Position numbers and translations under genes: made by a program. The notes beneath the pieces are model-generated. The model did no database searches. It worked only from the letters and a program-made list of their open reading frames with translations, and was not told the origin of the DNA. From Desulfobacteraceae bacterium UBA2174 (GTDB lineage Bacteria; Desulfobacterota; Desulfobacteria; Desulfobacterales; UBA2174), in the NCBI GenBank assembly GCA_002327445.1, contig DCWA01000005.1:24862-88861 (forward strand): a stretch of DNA of 64,000 nt. Reading direction: 5' to 3'. Shown here piece after piece: positions 17,658 through 26,400 of this stretch; positions within the stretch are counted from its first letter, which is position 1; each line of letters begins with the position of its first letter.

Positions 17658-18470
17658 ATGGCATACACCTTCTGCATCGCCAACCAGAAAGGGGGCGTCG
17701 GCAAGACCACCACGGCCGTCAATCTGGCCGCCGCCCTGGCCGTTGCCGAGAGGCGGACCCTTCTGGTGGATTGCGATCCCCAGGGCAACGCCACCACCGG
17801 TTTGGGCATCGACAAACAAGCCCTTTCCAGGACCCTCTACGACGGATTGATCGGGGCCGCCGTGGCGGCCGACCTGACCGTGGACGGCCAGGTGCCTTTC
17901 TTGCGCGTCATTCCCGCCCGGGTCGAACTGATCGGCTTCGAGGTGGAAATGGTCGATGCCCCGGACCGTGAAGGTGCCCTCAAGTCCCTGCTGGCCCGGG
18001 TGTCCGGGGATTATGATTTCATCCTCATCGACTGCCCCCCGTCGTTGAGCCTGCTGACGATCAATGCCATGACGGCGGCCGACGGCCTGATCATTCCCCT
18101 GCAGTGTGAATTTTATGCCTTGGAAGGGCTTGGTCAACTCATGCGCACCATGAACCGGATCCGGCAGCGGCTGAACCCGGGTCTGGAGATCGCCGGCATT
18201 CTGCTCACGATGTTCGACAAGCGGACCAACCTTTCCTCCCAGGTGGCCGAGGAGGCTCGCAAATATTTTCCCGACCTGGTCTTCCGGACCGTGGTGCCCC
18301 GCAACGTGCGCCTCGGTGAGGCTCCCAGCTTCGGCAAGTCGATCATCGGCTACGACGCCCAGTCCGCCGGTGCCCAGAGCTACCTGGAACTGGCCCGGGA
18401 AATCTTGCAAGGCGGCCATCGCCGGGAATCCAGGGCCACGGCCGCCTTGAAGGAGCCGGCAACGCCATGA
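17658..18470 (+). CDS. parA: Chromosome-partitioning ATPase ParA/Soj
   Basis: A 270-residue deviant Walker A ATPase: KGGVGKTTT near residues 11-19, the A' motif VDCDPQGNATTG and the Walker B-like FILIDCPPSLS. It matches chromosomal ParA/Soj proteins, which form a nucleoid-bound ATP dimer and segregate origins with ParB. There is no N-terminal HTH of the plasmid type. The stop overlaps the parB start by four bases (ATGA), so the pair is coupled. Since parAB lie near oriC in most bacteria, this block may mark the origin side of the replicon, though rsmG lies 26 kb away instead of adjacent. Confidence 0.95.
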   Translation: MAYTFCIANQKGGVGKTTTAVNLAAALAVAERRTLLVDCDPQGNATTGLGIDKQALSRTLYDGLIGAAVAADLTVDGQVPFLRVIPARVELIGFEVEMVDAPDREGALKSLLARVSGDYDFILIDCPPSLSLLTINAMTAADGLIIPLQCEFYALEGLGQLMRTMNRIRQRLNPGLEIAGILLTMFDKRTNLSSQVAEEARKYFPDLVFRTVVPRNVRLGEAPSFGKSIIGYDAQSAGAQSYLELAREILQGGHRRESRATAALKEPATP

Positions 18471-19333
18471 CGGACCCCAAACCTCGCCGCAAGATGGCCC
18501 TGGGTCGCGGATTGGACGCCCTGATTCCCGATTTCGGCAAGAGCGAACGGGTCGGCGGGGACGTCTACCTTGACTGTGACATGGAACGGATTCGGCCCAA
18601 CCGTTTTCAGCCACGGACCCGGTTCGCCGAAAAAGAGCTCAATGAGCTGGCCGATTCGATCCGTGCCCAGGGGGTGCTCCAGCCGCTGCTGGTGCGCCGC
18701 GACGGATCGGACTTCGAGCTGGTGGCCGGCGAGCGGCGCCTGCGGGCGGCGCGCCTGGCCGGTTTGACCCGGGTGCCGGTGGTGGTGCGGGAGGTCTCCG
18801 ATGCCGAGATGCTCGAGGTTTCCATCGTCGAGAACATCCAGCGGGAGAACCTCAACCCGATGGAAGAGGCCGATGCCTACCAGCGGTTGATCGACGCCTT
18901 CGATCTGACCCAGGAGGAGGCGGCCCGCAGAGTGGGCAAGAGCCGGCCCACGGTGGCCAACATGCTGCGCCTGCGGCAGCTTCCCGACCCGATCAAGGCG
19001 GCCATCCGGGCGGGCGAGCTGAGCATGGGGCATGCCCGGGCCCTGCTCGGGGCCGACAACAGCGCCCGCCAGATCGCCGCCTGGAAGACGGTGGCGCAGC
19101 GTCATCTCTCCGTGCGTCAGACCGAGGCCCTCGTCCGGCGGCTCAACAGCGAAAAAGCCGCGGCCAAGCCCTCCGGTGACGCCGTCCACTTCACCCATCT
19201 GGCCGAGGATCTGTCACGGCATTTCGGCACCAAGGTCGAAATCCAGCGCCGGGGACGGCGCGGCCGGGTCCAGATCGAGTTTTACAGCGACGCAGACCTG
19301 GACCGCCTCCTCGATTTGCTGCGCCCATCCTGA
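18467..19333 (+). CDS. parB: Chromosome-partitioning CTPase/DNA-binding protein ParB/Spo0J
   Basis: A 288-residue protein with a ParB N-terminal nuclease-like/CTP fold (about 30-120; the GERRLRAARLAG box is the CTP-binding motif), an HTH (about 140-170; LTQEEAARRVGKSRPTVANMLRL) and a C-terminal dimerisation region. It loads at parS sites and slides as a CTP-gated clamp with ParA. I did not see a parS (TGTTTCACGTGAAACA-type) site by eye in the window. Confidence 0.95.
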   Translation: MTDPKPRRKMALGRGLDALIPDFGKSERVGGDVYLDCDMERIRPNRFQPRTRFAEKELNELADSIRAQGVLQPLLVRRDGSDFELVAGERRLRAARLAGLTRVPVVVREVSDAEMLEVSIVENIQRENLNPMEEADAYQRLIDAFDLTQEEAARRVGKSRPTVANMLRLRQLPDPIKAAIRAGELSMGHARALLGADNSARQIAAWKTVAQRHLSVRQTEALVRRLNSEKAAAKPSGDAVHFTHLAEDLSRHFGTKVEIQRRGRRGRVQIEFYSDADLDRLLDLLRPS

Positions 19334-19351
19334 CGCCTCGGGATTGATCCT

Positions 19352-19873
19352 GTGTCGGTTCACCTCATCATCGACGGCTACAACCTGATCCGTCAGTCGG
19401 CGCACTGGGCGCTTCTGGATCGGCGTGATTTGCAATCGGGCCGCGAGGCGCTCATCGAAGCCCTGGGGGCCTATCGCAAGCTGCGGCCGCATCGCATCAC
19501 GGTGGTTTTCGACGCGGCCGAGGCTCCGGGATTCGAACCGCGGCGGGATCTCCGGGCCGGCGTGGACATTCGTTTTTCCGGCTTCGGGGAATCGGCCGAC
19601 AGCCTGATCCGGCGCATGGCTGCCGCCGAGCGGGAGCAGGCCCTGGTGGTGAGCAGCGACCGTGCTGTGGCCGATGCGGCGGCCGGCTTCGGGGCCACGG
19701 TGATGGATTCACCGAGCTTCGAGCGCCTGCTTTACCAAGCCCTGGCCATGGAGGGGGCGGTGGACGCCGATGCCGAGGCGAGCGGCTGGGTGCCCACCAC
19801 CCGCAAGAAGGGGCCGAGTCGGCGCCTTCCCAAACGCCAGCGGCGCACCAGCGCCCGACTGCGCAAGCTATAG
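19352..19873 (+). CDS. YacP-like NYN-domain ribonuclease
   Basis: A 173-residue NYN/PIN-like protein (DUF901). The acidic nuclease residues occur in LIIDGYNLI near the N-terminus, in VVFDAAE and in SSDRAVADAA. The family includes Bacillus Rae1/YacP, which cleaves mRNA on the ribosome. A basic C-terminal tail (RKKGPSRRLPKRQRR) could bind RNA. The start is GTG 19352. It sits 18 bp after parB and 11 bp before the ANTAR regulator, so all four genes probably form one operon. Confidence 0.85.
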   Translation: MSVHLIIDGYNLIRQSAHWALLDRRDLQSGREALIEALGAYRKLRPHRITVVFDAAEAPGFEPRRDLRAGVDIRFSGFGESADSLIRRMAAAEREQALVVSSDRAVADAAAGFGATVMDSPSFERLLYQALAMEGAVDADAEASGWVPTTRKKGPSRRLPKRQRRTSARLRKL

Positions 19874-19884
19874 CGGTAGGAAAC

Positions 19885-20634
19885 ATGGATATCGATGATG
19901 CCGCCAACTACGACGCCTACCTCAAGGCCCTGATGGATATCAGCCGGGCCGTGACCAGCGATTTGTATCTGGAAGAGATCCTCAAGCTGATCGTGATGGT
20001 GACGGCCAAGGTCACCGGGGTGGAGATTTGTTCGCTCTGGCTGGTGGACGAAACCGTCAAACCCCCGGTGGTGCGCCTGAAAGCCACCCAGGCCATCGCG
20101 CCGGAGTACATTCAGGACCGCAGCCTGGGACTGGACGAGGGGGTCGTGGGATTTGTGGCCCGCCGGGGCGATCCGCTGATGGTGCCAGACGTGTTGGCCG
20201 AACCGCGGTTCAAGGAAAAGGCGATGGCCCGCAAGCTCCGGCTGGTGTCGATGCTCGGAGTGCCGCTGGCCGTCCAGGGCGGCAAGGTGATCGGCGTGCT
20301 CAACTGCTTCACCGCCCAGCCGCATACCTTCGCGGACAGCGAAATCAATCTGATTCGCACCGTGGCCAACCAAGCGGCGGCGGCCATTCTCAACACCGAA
20401 CTCAAGCTGAAGGCCCGCCTGATTCAGGAGGAGCTGGAAACCCGCAAGCGCGTGGAACGGGCCAAGGAGATCTTGATGCGCCGGCGCTCCATGAGCGGGG
20501 CGGATGCCTACCGCTGGATCCAGAAACGGAGCATGGACAGCCGCAAGTCGATGCGCGAGGTGGCCGAGGCGGTTCTGCTCAGCGAAGACCTCGGCTACTA
20601 TTCGAGCATTCCCCATGCCCTGGACGAGGGGTGA
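19885..20634 (+). CDS. GAF-ANTAR RNA-binding antiterminator
   Basis: A 249-residue regulator. A GAF sensor covers about residues 12-165 (EICSLWLVDE, GLDEGVVGFVARRG, VPLAVQGGKVIGVLN). A coiled coil and ANTAR domain cover about 180-240 (ELETRKRVERAKEILMRR, AYRWIQKRSMDSRKSMREVAEAVL). ANTAR proteins such as NasR, AmiR and EutV bind paired hexaloop hairpins in nascent RNA and prevent terminator formation. There is no receiver domain, so the input is a GAF ligand and not phosphorylation. A matching target with a terminator lies at 21578-21662, before the glutamate-synthase-like gene, and that leader is the most likely site of action. The gene is preceded by TAGGAA and follows the NYN gene closely. 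Confidence 0.92.
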   Translation: MDIDDAANYDAYLKALMDISRAVTSDLYLEEILKLIVMVTAKVTGVEICSLWLVDETVKPPVVRLKATQAIAPEYIQDRSLGLDEGVVGFVARRGDPLMVPDVLAEPRFKEKAMARKLRLVSMLGVPLAVQGGKVIGVLNCFTAQPHTFADSEINLIRTVANQAAAAILNTELKLKARLIQEELETRKRVERAKEILMRRRSMSGADAYRWIQKRSMDSRKSMREVAEAVLLSEDLGYYSSIPHALDEG

Positions 20635-20802
20635 TGCGTCTGCGGCGCGTTCCAGGTTGCATGTTCAAGGTCCAGTGTGGTCGCGTAGGGGGGGCTGTCG
20701 CACGCGGGCTTGAGGGGTTTCGACAAGGATTCTGTTTCGGTTATTTGAAAATACCGTGGCGGTGGAACCGGAGCGTCTTGTGGACGACAGCGGTATGAGC
20801 TC

Positions 20803-20899
20803 CGAAAGGCTTCCGATATTCTTTCAGCCATTTGAAACCAACCGGGGCAGCCAGGGGGCTGACTTGCGCCGCCGGCAAGAACTCGGCGCCAAGAGCCCG
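20803..20899. repeat. 97-bp repeat, copy 1 (GFKWLK family)
   Basis: Nearly identical to 21349-21445 (a handful of mismatches by eye), starting CGAAAGGCTTCCGATATTC and containing the palindrome TTTCAGCCATTTGAAA. The similarity continues weakly upstream to about 20771. The minus strand reads GFKWLKEYRKPF. A partial relative lies at 10817-10955. Confidence 0.8.
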
Positions 20900-21348
20900 T
20901 AGACCGCAACCGCGCCATAATGTGGGCGATCTGTCAGTGCATCATCGAAACGCAGAGGCGTTTGCACAAGGCCGCTTCGGTTGCGGCCAACGGGCTCTAT
21001 GCGCCTCGGACAGCTTCCCGGTCGGTCGCCAAGTCAACCCCCTGGCGACCCTTCCAACATTTTCAAAATGCTGAAAATTCCAGCCGAAGTGCCTTTGCTT
21101 GGCGCCTTTCAACGAATCGTCTCCCGGCGGGAGCAGGACGAACTGGACCGCCGTCCCGGAACTGTTTGAGGCGCCTATCGTCCGTTGGTCCGGACAGTCG
21201 CGGATCTGCGCCAAAGGGACGATTTTTCTCAGCGAGGCAGTGCCGCATCGCCAGATTTGCGGCGCTGTCCGGGATTACGGACGGTTGGCGGCGAGTTTTC
21301 CGGGGCGCCGGATCCAGGGCGTCTTGCGGACGCCGACGCTACGACCTA

Positions 21349-21445
21349 CGAAAGGCTTCCGATATTCTTTCAGCCATTTGAAACCAACCGGGGCAACCAG
21401 GGGGCTGACTTGCGCCAGCGGCAAGAACTCGGTGCCAAGAGTCCG
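21349..21445. repeat. 97-bp repeat, copy 2 (GFKWLK family)
   Basis: Direct repeat of 20803-20899, 546 bp away in the same orientation. Upstream similarity extends to about 21317 (GCGTCTTGCGGACG). It ends roughly 80 bases before the promoter of the glutamate-synthase-like gene. Confidence 0.8.
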
Positions 21446-21523
21446 CAATCCTGCGGGTCAAGCAGCGATCTCTTGTCATTGGGAAGTCCCCTTTCGGCGG
21501 GTTTCAGCGCAGCTCCCCGGTAG

Positions 21524-21552
21524 TTGACAACCCTCGTAAGCCCTGCTAACAA
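21524..21552 (+). promoter_or_regulatory. Sigma70-type promoter of the nitrogen operon leader
   Basis: Perfect -35 TTGACA (21524-21529), a 17-base spacer, and -10 TAACAA (21547-21552) with TG one base before it (extended -10 TGC). Transcription would start near 21559, about 20 bases before the first ANTAR-type hairpin. Confidence 0.65.
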
Positions 21553-21577
21553 AGATCGCCACAAATTAGGACGGATT

Positions 21578-21624
21578 GACACAATGGCGTGTCGATCCGC
21601 AGGCAAAGTGGGACAACGACGTCC
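21578..21624 (+). promoter_or_regulatory. ANTAR target: two hexaloop hairpins
   Basis: Hairpin P1 is GACAC-AATGGC-GTGTC (21578-21593). Hairpin P2 is GGAC-AACGAC-GTCC (21611-21624). The linker is 17 bases. Both loops have six bases with A at position 1 and G at position 4, the conserved signature of ANTAR-binding RNAs. The 3' arm of P2 (GTCC) is part of the left arm of the following terminator, so P2 and the terminator cannot form together. This predicts that the GAF-ANTAR protein encoded at 19885-20634 stabilises P2 and lets transcription continue into the glutamate-synthase-like gene. Confidence 0.85.
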
Positions 21625-21662
21625 GCTTTTTTCCCCGTATGGGGAAGGCGGGCGTTTTTTTT
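21620..21662 (+). terminator. Intrinsic terminator overlapping ANTAR hairpin P2
   Basis: Left arm CGTCCGC (21620-21626) pairs with GCGGGCG (21648-21654) with one T-G wobble. An internal bulge follows, then TTCCCC (21631-21636) pairs with GGGGAA (21641-21646) around a GTAT loop. Eight Ts follow (21655-21662). It lies 48 bases before the start codon, as expected for an attenuator. Confidence 0.85.
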
Positions 21663-21710
21663 GGCGCCGCGCCTCTACCATCAACTTTTCCGCAAAGGAC
21701 GGAGCCGACC

Positions 21711-23297
21711 ATGAACCTGCACCAGCCCAACGCCAACGAATGCCTCGAAACCAAGAACCGCTCCCGGGACGTCGTGCCCCAGTCCGGGATCTGCAGCCGC
21801 TGCATCGACGGATGCAAGGGCAACTGCGACATGTTCCGAGCCACCTTCCGGGGTCGCGAGCTGCTCTACCCCCAGCCTTTCGGTTCCATCACCGCCGGCG
21901 CCGACAAGGACTATCCGGTGGACTACTCCCACCTGAACATCATGGGCTACGCCATGGGGGCCAAGGGGATCGACGCCGATCCGGACCGGGCCACCTTTCC
22001 CAACGTCAACACCGAGACCAGTTTCGGGGTCAAGGATCCGGTGAAGATGAAGGTGCCGGTTTTCACCGGCGCCCTGGGCAGCACGGACATCGCCCGCAAG
22101 AATTGGAAGCATTTCGCCGTGGGCGCCGCCATCAGCGGTATCACCCTGGTGTGCGGCGAGAACGTCTGCGGCATCGACCCGGAGCTGGAGTTCAACCGGG
22201 ACGGCAAGGTGTCCAAAAGCCCGGAGATGGATCGGCGCATCCGGGAGTACCGCCGTTTTTATGAGGGCTACGGCGACATCCTGGTGCAGATGAACGTGGA
22301 GGACACCCGCAACGGCGTGGCCGAGTACGTCATCGAGAAGCTTGGCGTGGAGACCATCGAACTCAAGTGGGGCCAGGGAGCCAAGTGCATCGGCGGGGAG
22401 ATCAAGGTCAACAGCATCGAGCGGGCCATCGAGTTGAAGAGGCGCGGCTATATCGTCACCCCGGACCCGGAGGATCCCGCCCATCAGGCTTCCTTCAAGG
22501 CCGGTCCGCTGAAGCAGTTCGAGCGCCATTCGCGCCTGGGCTTCATCGACCAGGATGGATTCATGAAGGAAGTCGAGCGGTTGCGCCGGCTTGGCGCCAA
22601 GCGCGTGACCCTCAAGACCGGGGCCTACCCCATGCGCGAGCTGGCCATGGCGATTCGCTGGTCATCGGACGCCGGGATCGATCTGCTCACCATCGACGGG
22701 GCTCCGGGCGGGACCGGGATGAGCCCCTGGCGGATGATGTGCGAGTGGGGGATCCCGTCGATCTACCTGCATTCGATGGCTTACCAACTGTGCGACCGGC
22801 TGGCCCGGCGGGGCAAGCCCGTGCCGCACATCGCCTTCGCCGGCGGCTTTTCCTCCGAGGACCACGTCTTCAAGGCCCTGGCTCTGGGGGCGCCCTACTG
22901 CAAGGCGGTATGCATGGGCCGGGCGCTGATGATTCCGGGCATGGTGGGCAAGAACACGGAAAAATGGCTGCGCGGCGAAGACGGCGGCCTGCCACCGACG
23001 GTCTCCAAGTTCGGCTCCACCAAGGAGGAAATTTTCATGAGCTACGAGGTGCTCAAGGAGAAGTACGGGGCCGAGGTGACGGCCGAACTGCCCCTGGGCG
23101 CCATCGGCATCTACAGCGCGGTGGACAAGATCAAGGTCGGTTTGCAGCAGATCATGGCCGGATCGCGCAACTGGGAGGTCCGGTACATCAGCCGCGACGA
23201 CATCTTCGCCCTCACCGAAGAGTGCGCCAGGGTCACCGGACTGCCATACGTGATGGAGGCCTATCGCGACCAGGCCTTGGCGGTCATCGACGCCTGA
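21711..23297 (+). CDS. FMN-binding glutamate-synthase-family protein (stand-alone GltB core)
   Basis: A 528-residue protein equivalent to the central FMN/synthase domain of GltB, without the glutaminase domain. The FMN barrel shows GAYPMRELAMAIRWSSDAGID, TIDGAPGGTGMSPW and IAFAGGFSSEDHVFKALALGA. An N-terminal four-cysteine cluster (CSRCIDGCKGNC) suggests an added Fe-S site. The start at ATG 21711 has GGACGGAG upstream; a longer reading would translate the terminator and is rejected. Related archaeal-type GltB proteins make glutamate from 2-oxoglutarate and ammonia supplied by partners. The leader predicts ANTAR-controlled expression, and gdhA lies two genes downstream. Confidence 0.87.
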   Translation: MNLHQPNANECLETKNRSRDVVPQSGICSRCIDGCKGNCDMFRATFRGRELLYPQPFGSITAGADKDYPVDYSHLNIMGYAMGAKGIDADPDRATFPNVNTETSFGVKDPVKMKVPVFTGALGSTDIARKNWKHFAVGAAISGITLVCGENVCGIDPELEFNRDGKVSKSPEMDRRIREYRRFYEGYGDILVQMNVEDTRNGVAEYVIEKLGVETIELKWGQGAKCIGGEIKVNSIERAIELKRRGYIVTPDPEDPAHQASFKAGPLKQFERHSRLGFIDQDGFMKEVERLRRLGAKRVTLKTGAYPMRELAMAIRWSSDAGIDLLTIDGAPGGTGMSPWRMMCEWGIPSIYLHSMAYQLCDRLARRGKPVPHIAFAGGFSSEDHVFKALALGAPYCKAVCMGRALMIPGMVGKNTEKWLRGEDGGLPPTVSKFGSTKEEIFMSYEVLKEKYGAEVTAELPLGAIGIYSAVDKIKVGLQQIMAGSRNWEVRYISRDDIFALTEECARVTGLPYVMEAYRDQALAVIDA

Positions 23298-23419
23298 CCG
23301 CCGGTGGCGCTCCGTTGCCCGGAAGGCTTGTGGACGGCGGCGCCGATACCCGAATCGACGAACCATCCAGGAGCCTTTGGCGGCCCGCCGGCATGCCAAA
23401 GGCTCCCGCCGGGGAGGTC

Positions 23420-26400
23420 ATGGGGTCCGAACACCTCGCCATACCGAAAGAATTCTACGCGCACTTCAAGGTCTTCCACGAGTTGATGGCCATCAAGGTG
23501 CGGGAGATCCTGCTGGTCTCCAGCCCCTACGATGCCTTCATCATGGAGGAGGACGGGAGCCTGGCCTCGCGCATCATCAACGAGTACAGCGGGTTGAACC
23601 TCAGCCATCCTCCGCGCGTGACCCGGGTCGCCTCGGCCCGCGAGGCTTTGGCGCGGCTGGACGACAAACCCTTCGGCCTCGTCATCACCACCCCGCACGT
23701 GGAGGAGATGGATGCCTTCACCCTCGGGATGGAGATCAAGAAGCGTCGCCCCCGGCTGCCGGTGATTCTGCTGGCCCACAGCCTGCGGGGGCTGTACCCG
23801 CCGCCGGAGGGCCGCGACTGCGGGGGCATCGACCGGATCTTCGTCTGGTCCGGCAACTCGGACCTGCTGCTGGCGATGGTCAAGAACGTCGAAGACCATC
23901 TCAACGTGGGGTATGATACCCGCCGCGCCCGGGTGCGGGTCCTGATCCTGGTGGAAGATTCACCGGTCTACTATTCGTCTTTTCTGCCACTTATCTACAA
24001 GGAAATCGTTCGCCAGACCCAGGCCGTGCTGGGGGTCGGACTCAACGAGGAGCACCGCCTGCTGCGAATGCGCTCCAGGCCCAAGATCCTGCTGGCCACC
24101 GATTACCAGGAGGCCCTGGAGCTCTACCATCGCTACCGGTCCTACCTGTTGGGAATCATTTCCGACACCCGCATTCCCTGCAACGGTCGAATGCGGGAGG
24201 ACGCCGGCGTGGCCCTGCTCGCGCACATCCGTGCCGAGATTCCGGACCTGCCGCTGCTCCTGCTCAGTTCGGCCTCGGAAAACCGCACCTACGCCGACGC
24301 CATTCCGGCGGTGTTTCTCGACAAGAACTCCCCGGGCCTTCTCGGCGAGCTGCACGCCTTTTTTCTCGACCACCTCGGTTTCGGCCCCTTCGTCTTCCGC
24401 CGCCCGGACGGGTCCACCATCGCCGAAGCCGACGACCTGCGCGCCCTTCAGGCCCTGCTGCCTTCGATTCCCGACGAGTCGCTGCTCTACCACGCCCAGC
24501 GCAACCATTTCTCCAAGTGGATCATGAGCCGCTCGGAAATCGCCTTGGCCTCCAAGTTCCGCGAGGTGCAGACCAACGATTTCGGCGAGGTGGGGGAGAT
24601 GCGCCGCTTCATCATCTCCAGCATCCAGGAGATGCGCAAGTGGCAGCAGAAGGGCGTAGTGGCCCAGTTCAAGGCTCACTCCTTCGATGCCGAGATCATG
24701 GACTTCGTCAAGATCGGCCCGGGGTCCCTGGGCGGCAAGGCCCGGGGGCTGGCCTTCATGGCGGCTCTCCTGCAGCAGGATGCAAGCATCTACGAAAAGT
24801 ACCCGGGCATTCACATCAAGATTCCCAAGACCCTGGTGATCAGCACCGACGGGTTCGAGGCCTTCGTCCAGGCCAACAACCTGCGCCGTCTGGCGGTGGA
24901 GGATGCCTCCGACGAGCGGGTGCGAAGGGCGTTCCTCGATGCCGCCATGCCGGAGTGGCTCGTGACGGACTTGGAAGTGTTTCTCTCCCAGGTGGCGCGC
25001 CCGCTGTCGGTGCGCTCCTCGAGCCTGCTGGAAGACGCCCAGTTCCAACCCTACGCCGGCCTCTACCAGACCTACATGATTCCCAACAACCACCCGGATC
25101 TGGCCGTGCGCCTCGCGCACCTCGTGGCCGCCGTCAAGCTCGTCTATGCTTCCACCTACTACGAAGGCCCCAAGGCCTTTGCCCGCAGCACGGCCAACAA
25201 GCCCCAGGAAGAAGCCATGGCGGTGATCATCCAGGAATTGGTGGGCGACGCCTACGGCGATTTCTTCTACCCGGCGATTTCCGGCGTGGCCCAGTCGCAC
25301 AATTTCTACCCGGTGGGGGCCATGCGGCCCGAGCAGGGGATTGCCCACATCGCCCTGGGGCTGGGCAAAACGGTGGTGGAGGGGGAGAAGACGCTGCGCT
25401 TCTCGCCGGCCCATCCGCGGGTGCTGCCCCAGTTCTCCTCGGTGGACGCCACGCTGCGCAACGCCCAGCGCCATTTCTACGCGCTACGGATCCGCAACTA
25501 CCCGGAAAATCTCAATTTCGAGACTTACAGCAACCTGGAAAAGCGCGAGGTGGACGAGGCGGACGGCGAGTTTCCCGTCGCCACCCTGGCGAGCACCTAC
25601 GTGCACGACGAACACCGCATCCGGGACACCACCTCGGTGCCCGGAACCCGGATTCTCACCTTCGCGTCCATCCTCAAGTACGACGGCTTCCCCCTGCCCG
25701 AGCTGCTCGGCGACATCCTCGATCTGGCGCGGCGGGGCCTCGGCTGCCCCGTGGAGATCGAGTTTTCCGTCAATCTCAGCGCCGAGGCCGGCGCCAAGAA
25801 CGAATTTTCCTTTCTGCAGATCCGACCGATGGTGGCCGAAGAGGACCGCCTGGAGGTGCAGATCCGCGATCGCGACGAGCGGATGGCCTTCTGCCGTTCG
25901 GACCAGGCCCTGGGAAACGGACGGCGCGCGGACATCGCCGATATCGTCTATGTGAAGCCGGACGCCTTCGCCGCCGAGCAGACCGTGGCCATGGCGGCGC
26001 AGATCGGACGGCTCAACGCCGATCTGGTGGCGGCCCGGCGCCCCTATCTGCTCATCGGCCCCGGCCGCTGGGGGTCGTCGGACCGCTGGCTCGGGATCCC
26101 CGTGCAGTGGCAGAACATTTCCGGCGTGGGGGCCATCGTGGAGCTGCGCAACGCCGCCCTCAACGCCGAGCCTTCCCAGGGTTCCCACTTCTTTCAGAAC
26201 ATCACCTCCCAGGGGATACAATACGTGACGGTGACCGAAGGGTCGACGGACTTCATCGACTGGGCCTGGCTCGCCTCCCTGGAGACGGTGGCCGAGACCC
26301 CCCACGTGCGCCACGTGCGCCTGGAGCGGCCCATGGTGCTCAAGATCGACGGCCGCCGTTCGCGTTGCGTGATGGTCAAACCATTGTCGGAGGAGGATGG

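Larger units (their letters stand above)
20635..21523. other. Gene-free gap with two long direct repeats
   Basis: About 890 bases between the ANTAR gene and the nitrogen leader. It starts with the GC-hairpin-type sequence TGCGGCGCGTTC followed by a poor heptad array. Two copies of a 97-bp repeat lie at 20803-20899 and 21349-21445. Open frames in between have no recognisable product, ribosome-binding site or family feature. I see no structured RNA I can name in the remainder. Confidence 0.7.

Noticed and set aside
17658..20634. parS sites near parAB
   Set aside because: I looked for TGTTTCACGTGAAACA-like palindromes by eye and saw none. A sequence search could still find a diverged one.
20826..20841. 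TTTCAGCCATTTGAAA in the 97-bp repeats as a second ANTAR target (minus-strand loop AATGGC has A1 and G4)
   Set aside because: Only a single hairpin is present, with no partner hexaloop or terminator, and it would act on minus-strand RNA that leads to no gene. The third family copy has a loop that breaks the A1 rule.
20920..21381. A 153-residue plus-strand frame in the gap before the nitrogen leader
   Set aside because: It covers repeat copy 2, has no ribosome-binding site, biased Arg/Ser composition and no recognisable motif.
21576..21710. Longer N-terminus for the glutamate-synthase-like protein
   Set aside because: It would translate the ANTAR hairpins and terminator, lacks a ribosome-binding site, and the ATG at 21711 has GGACGGAG upstream.
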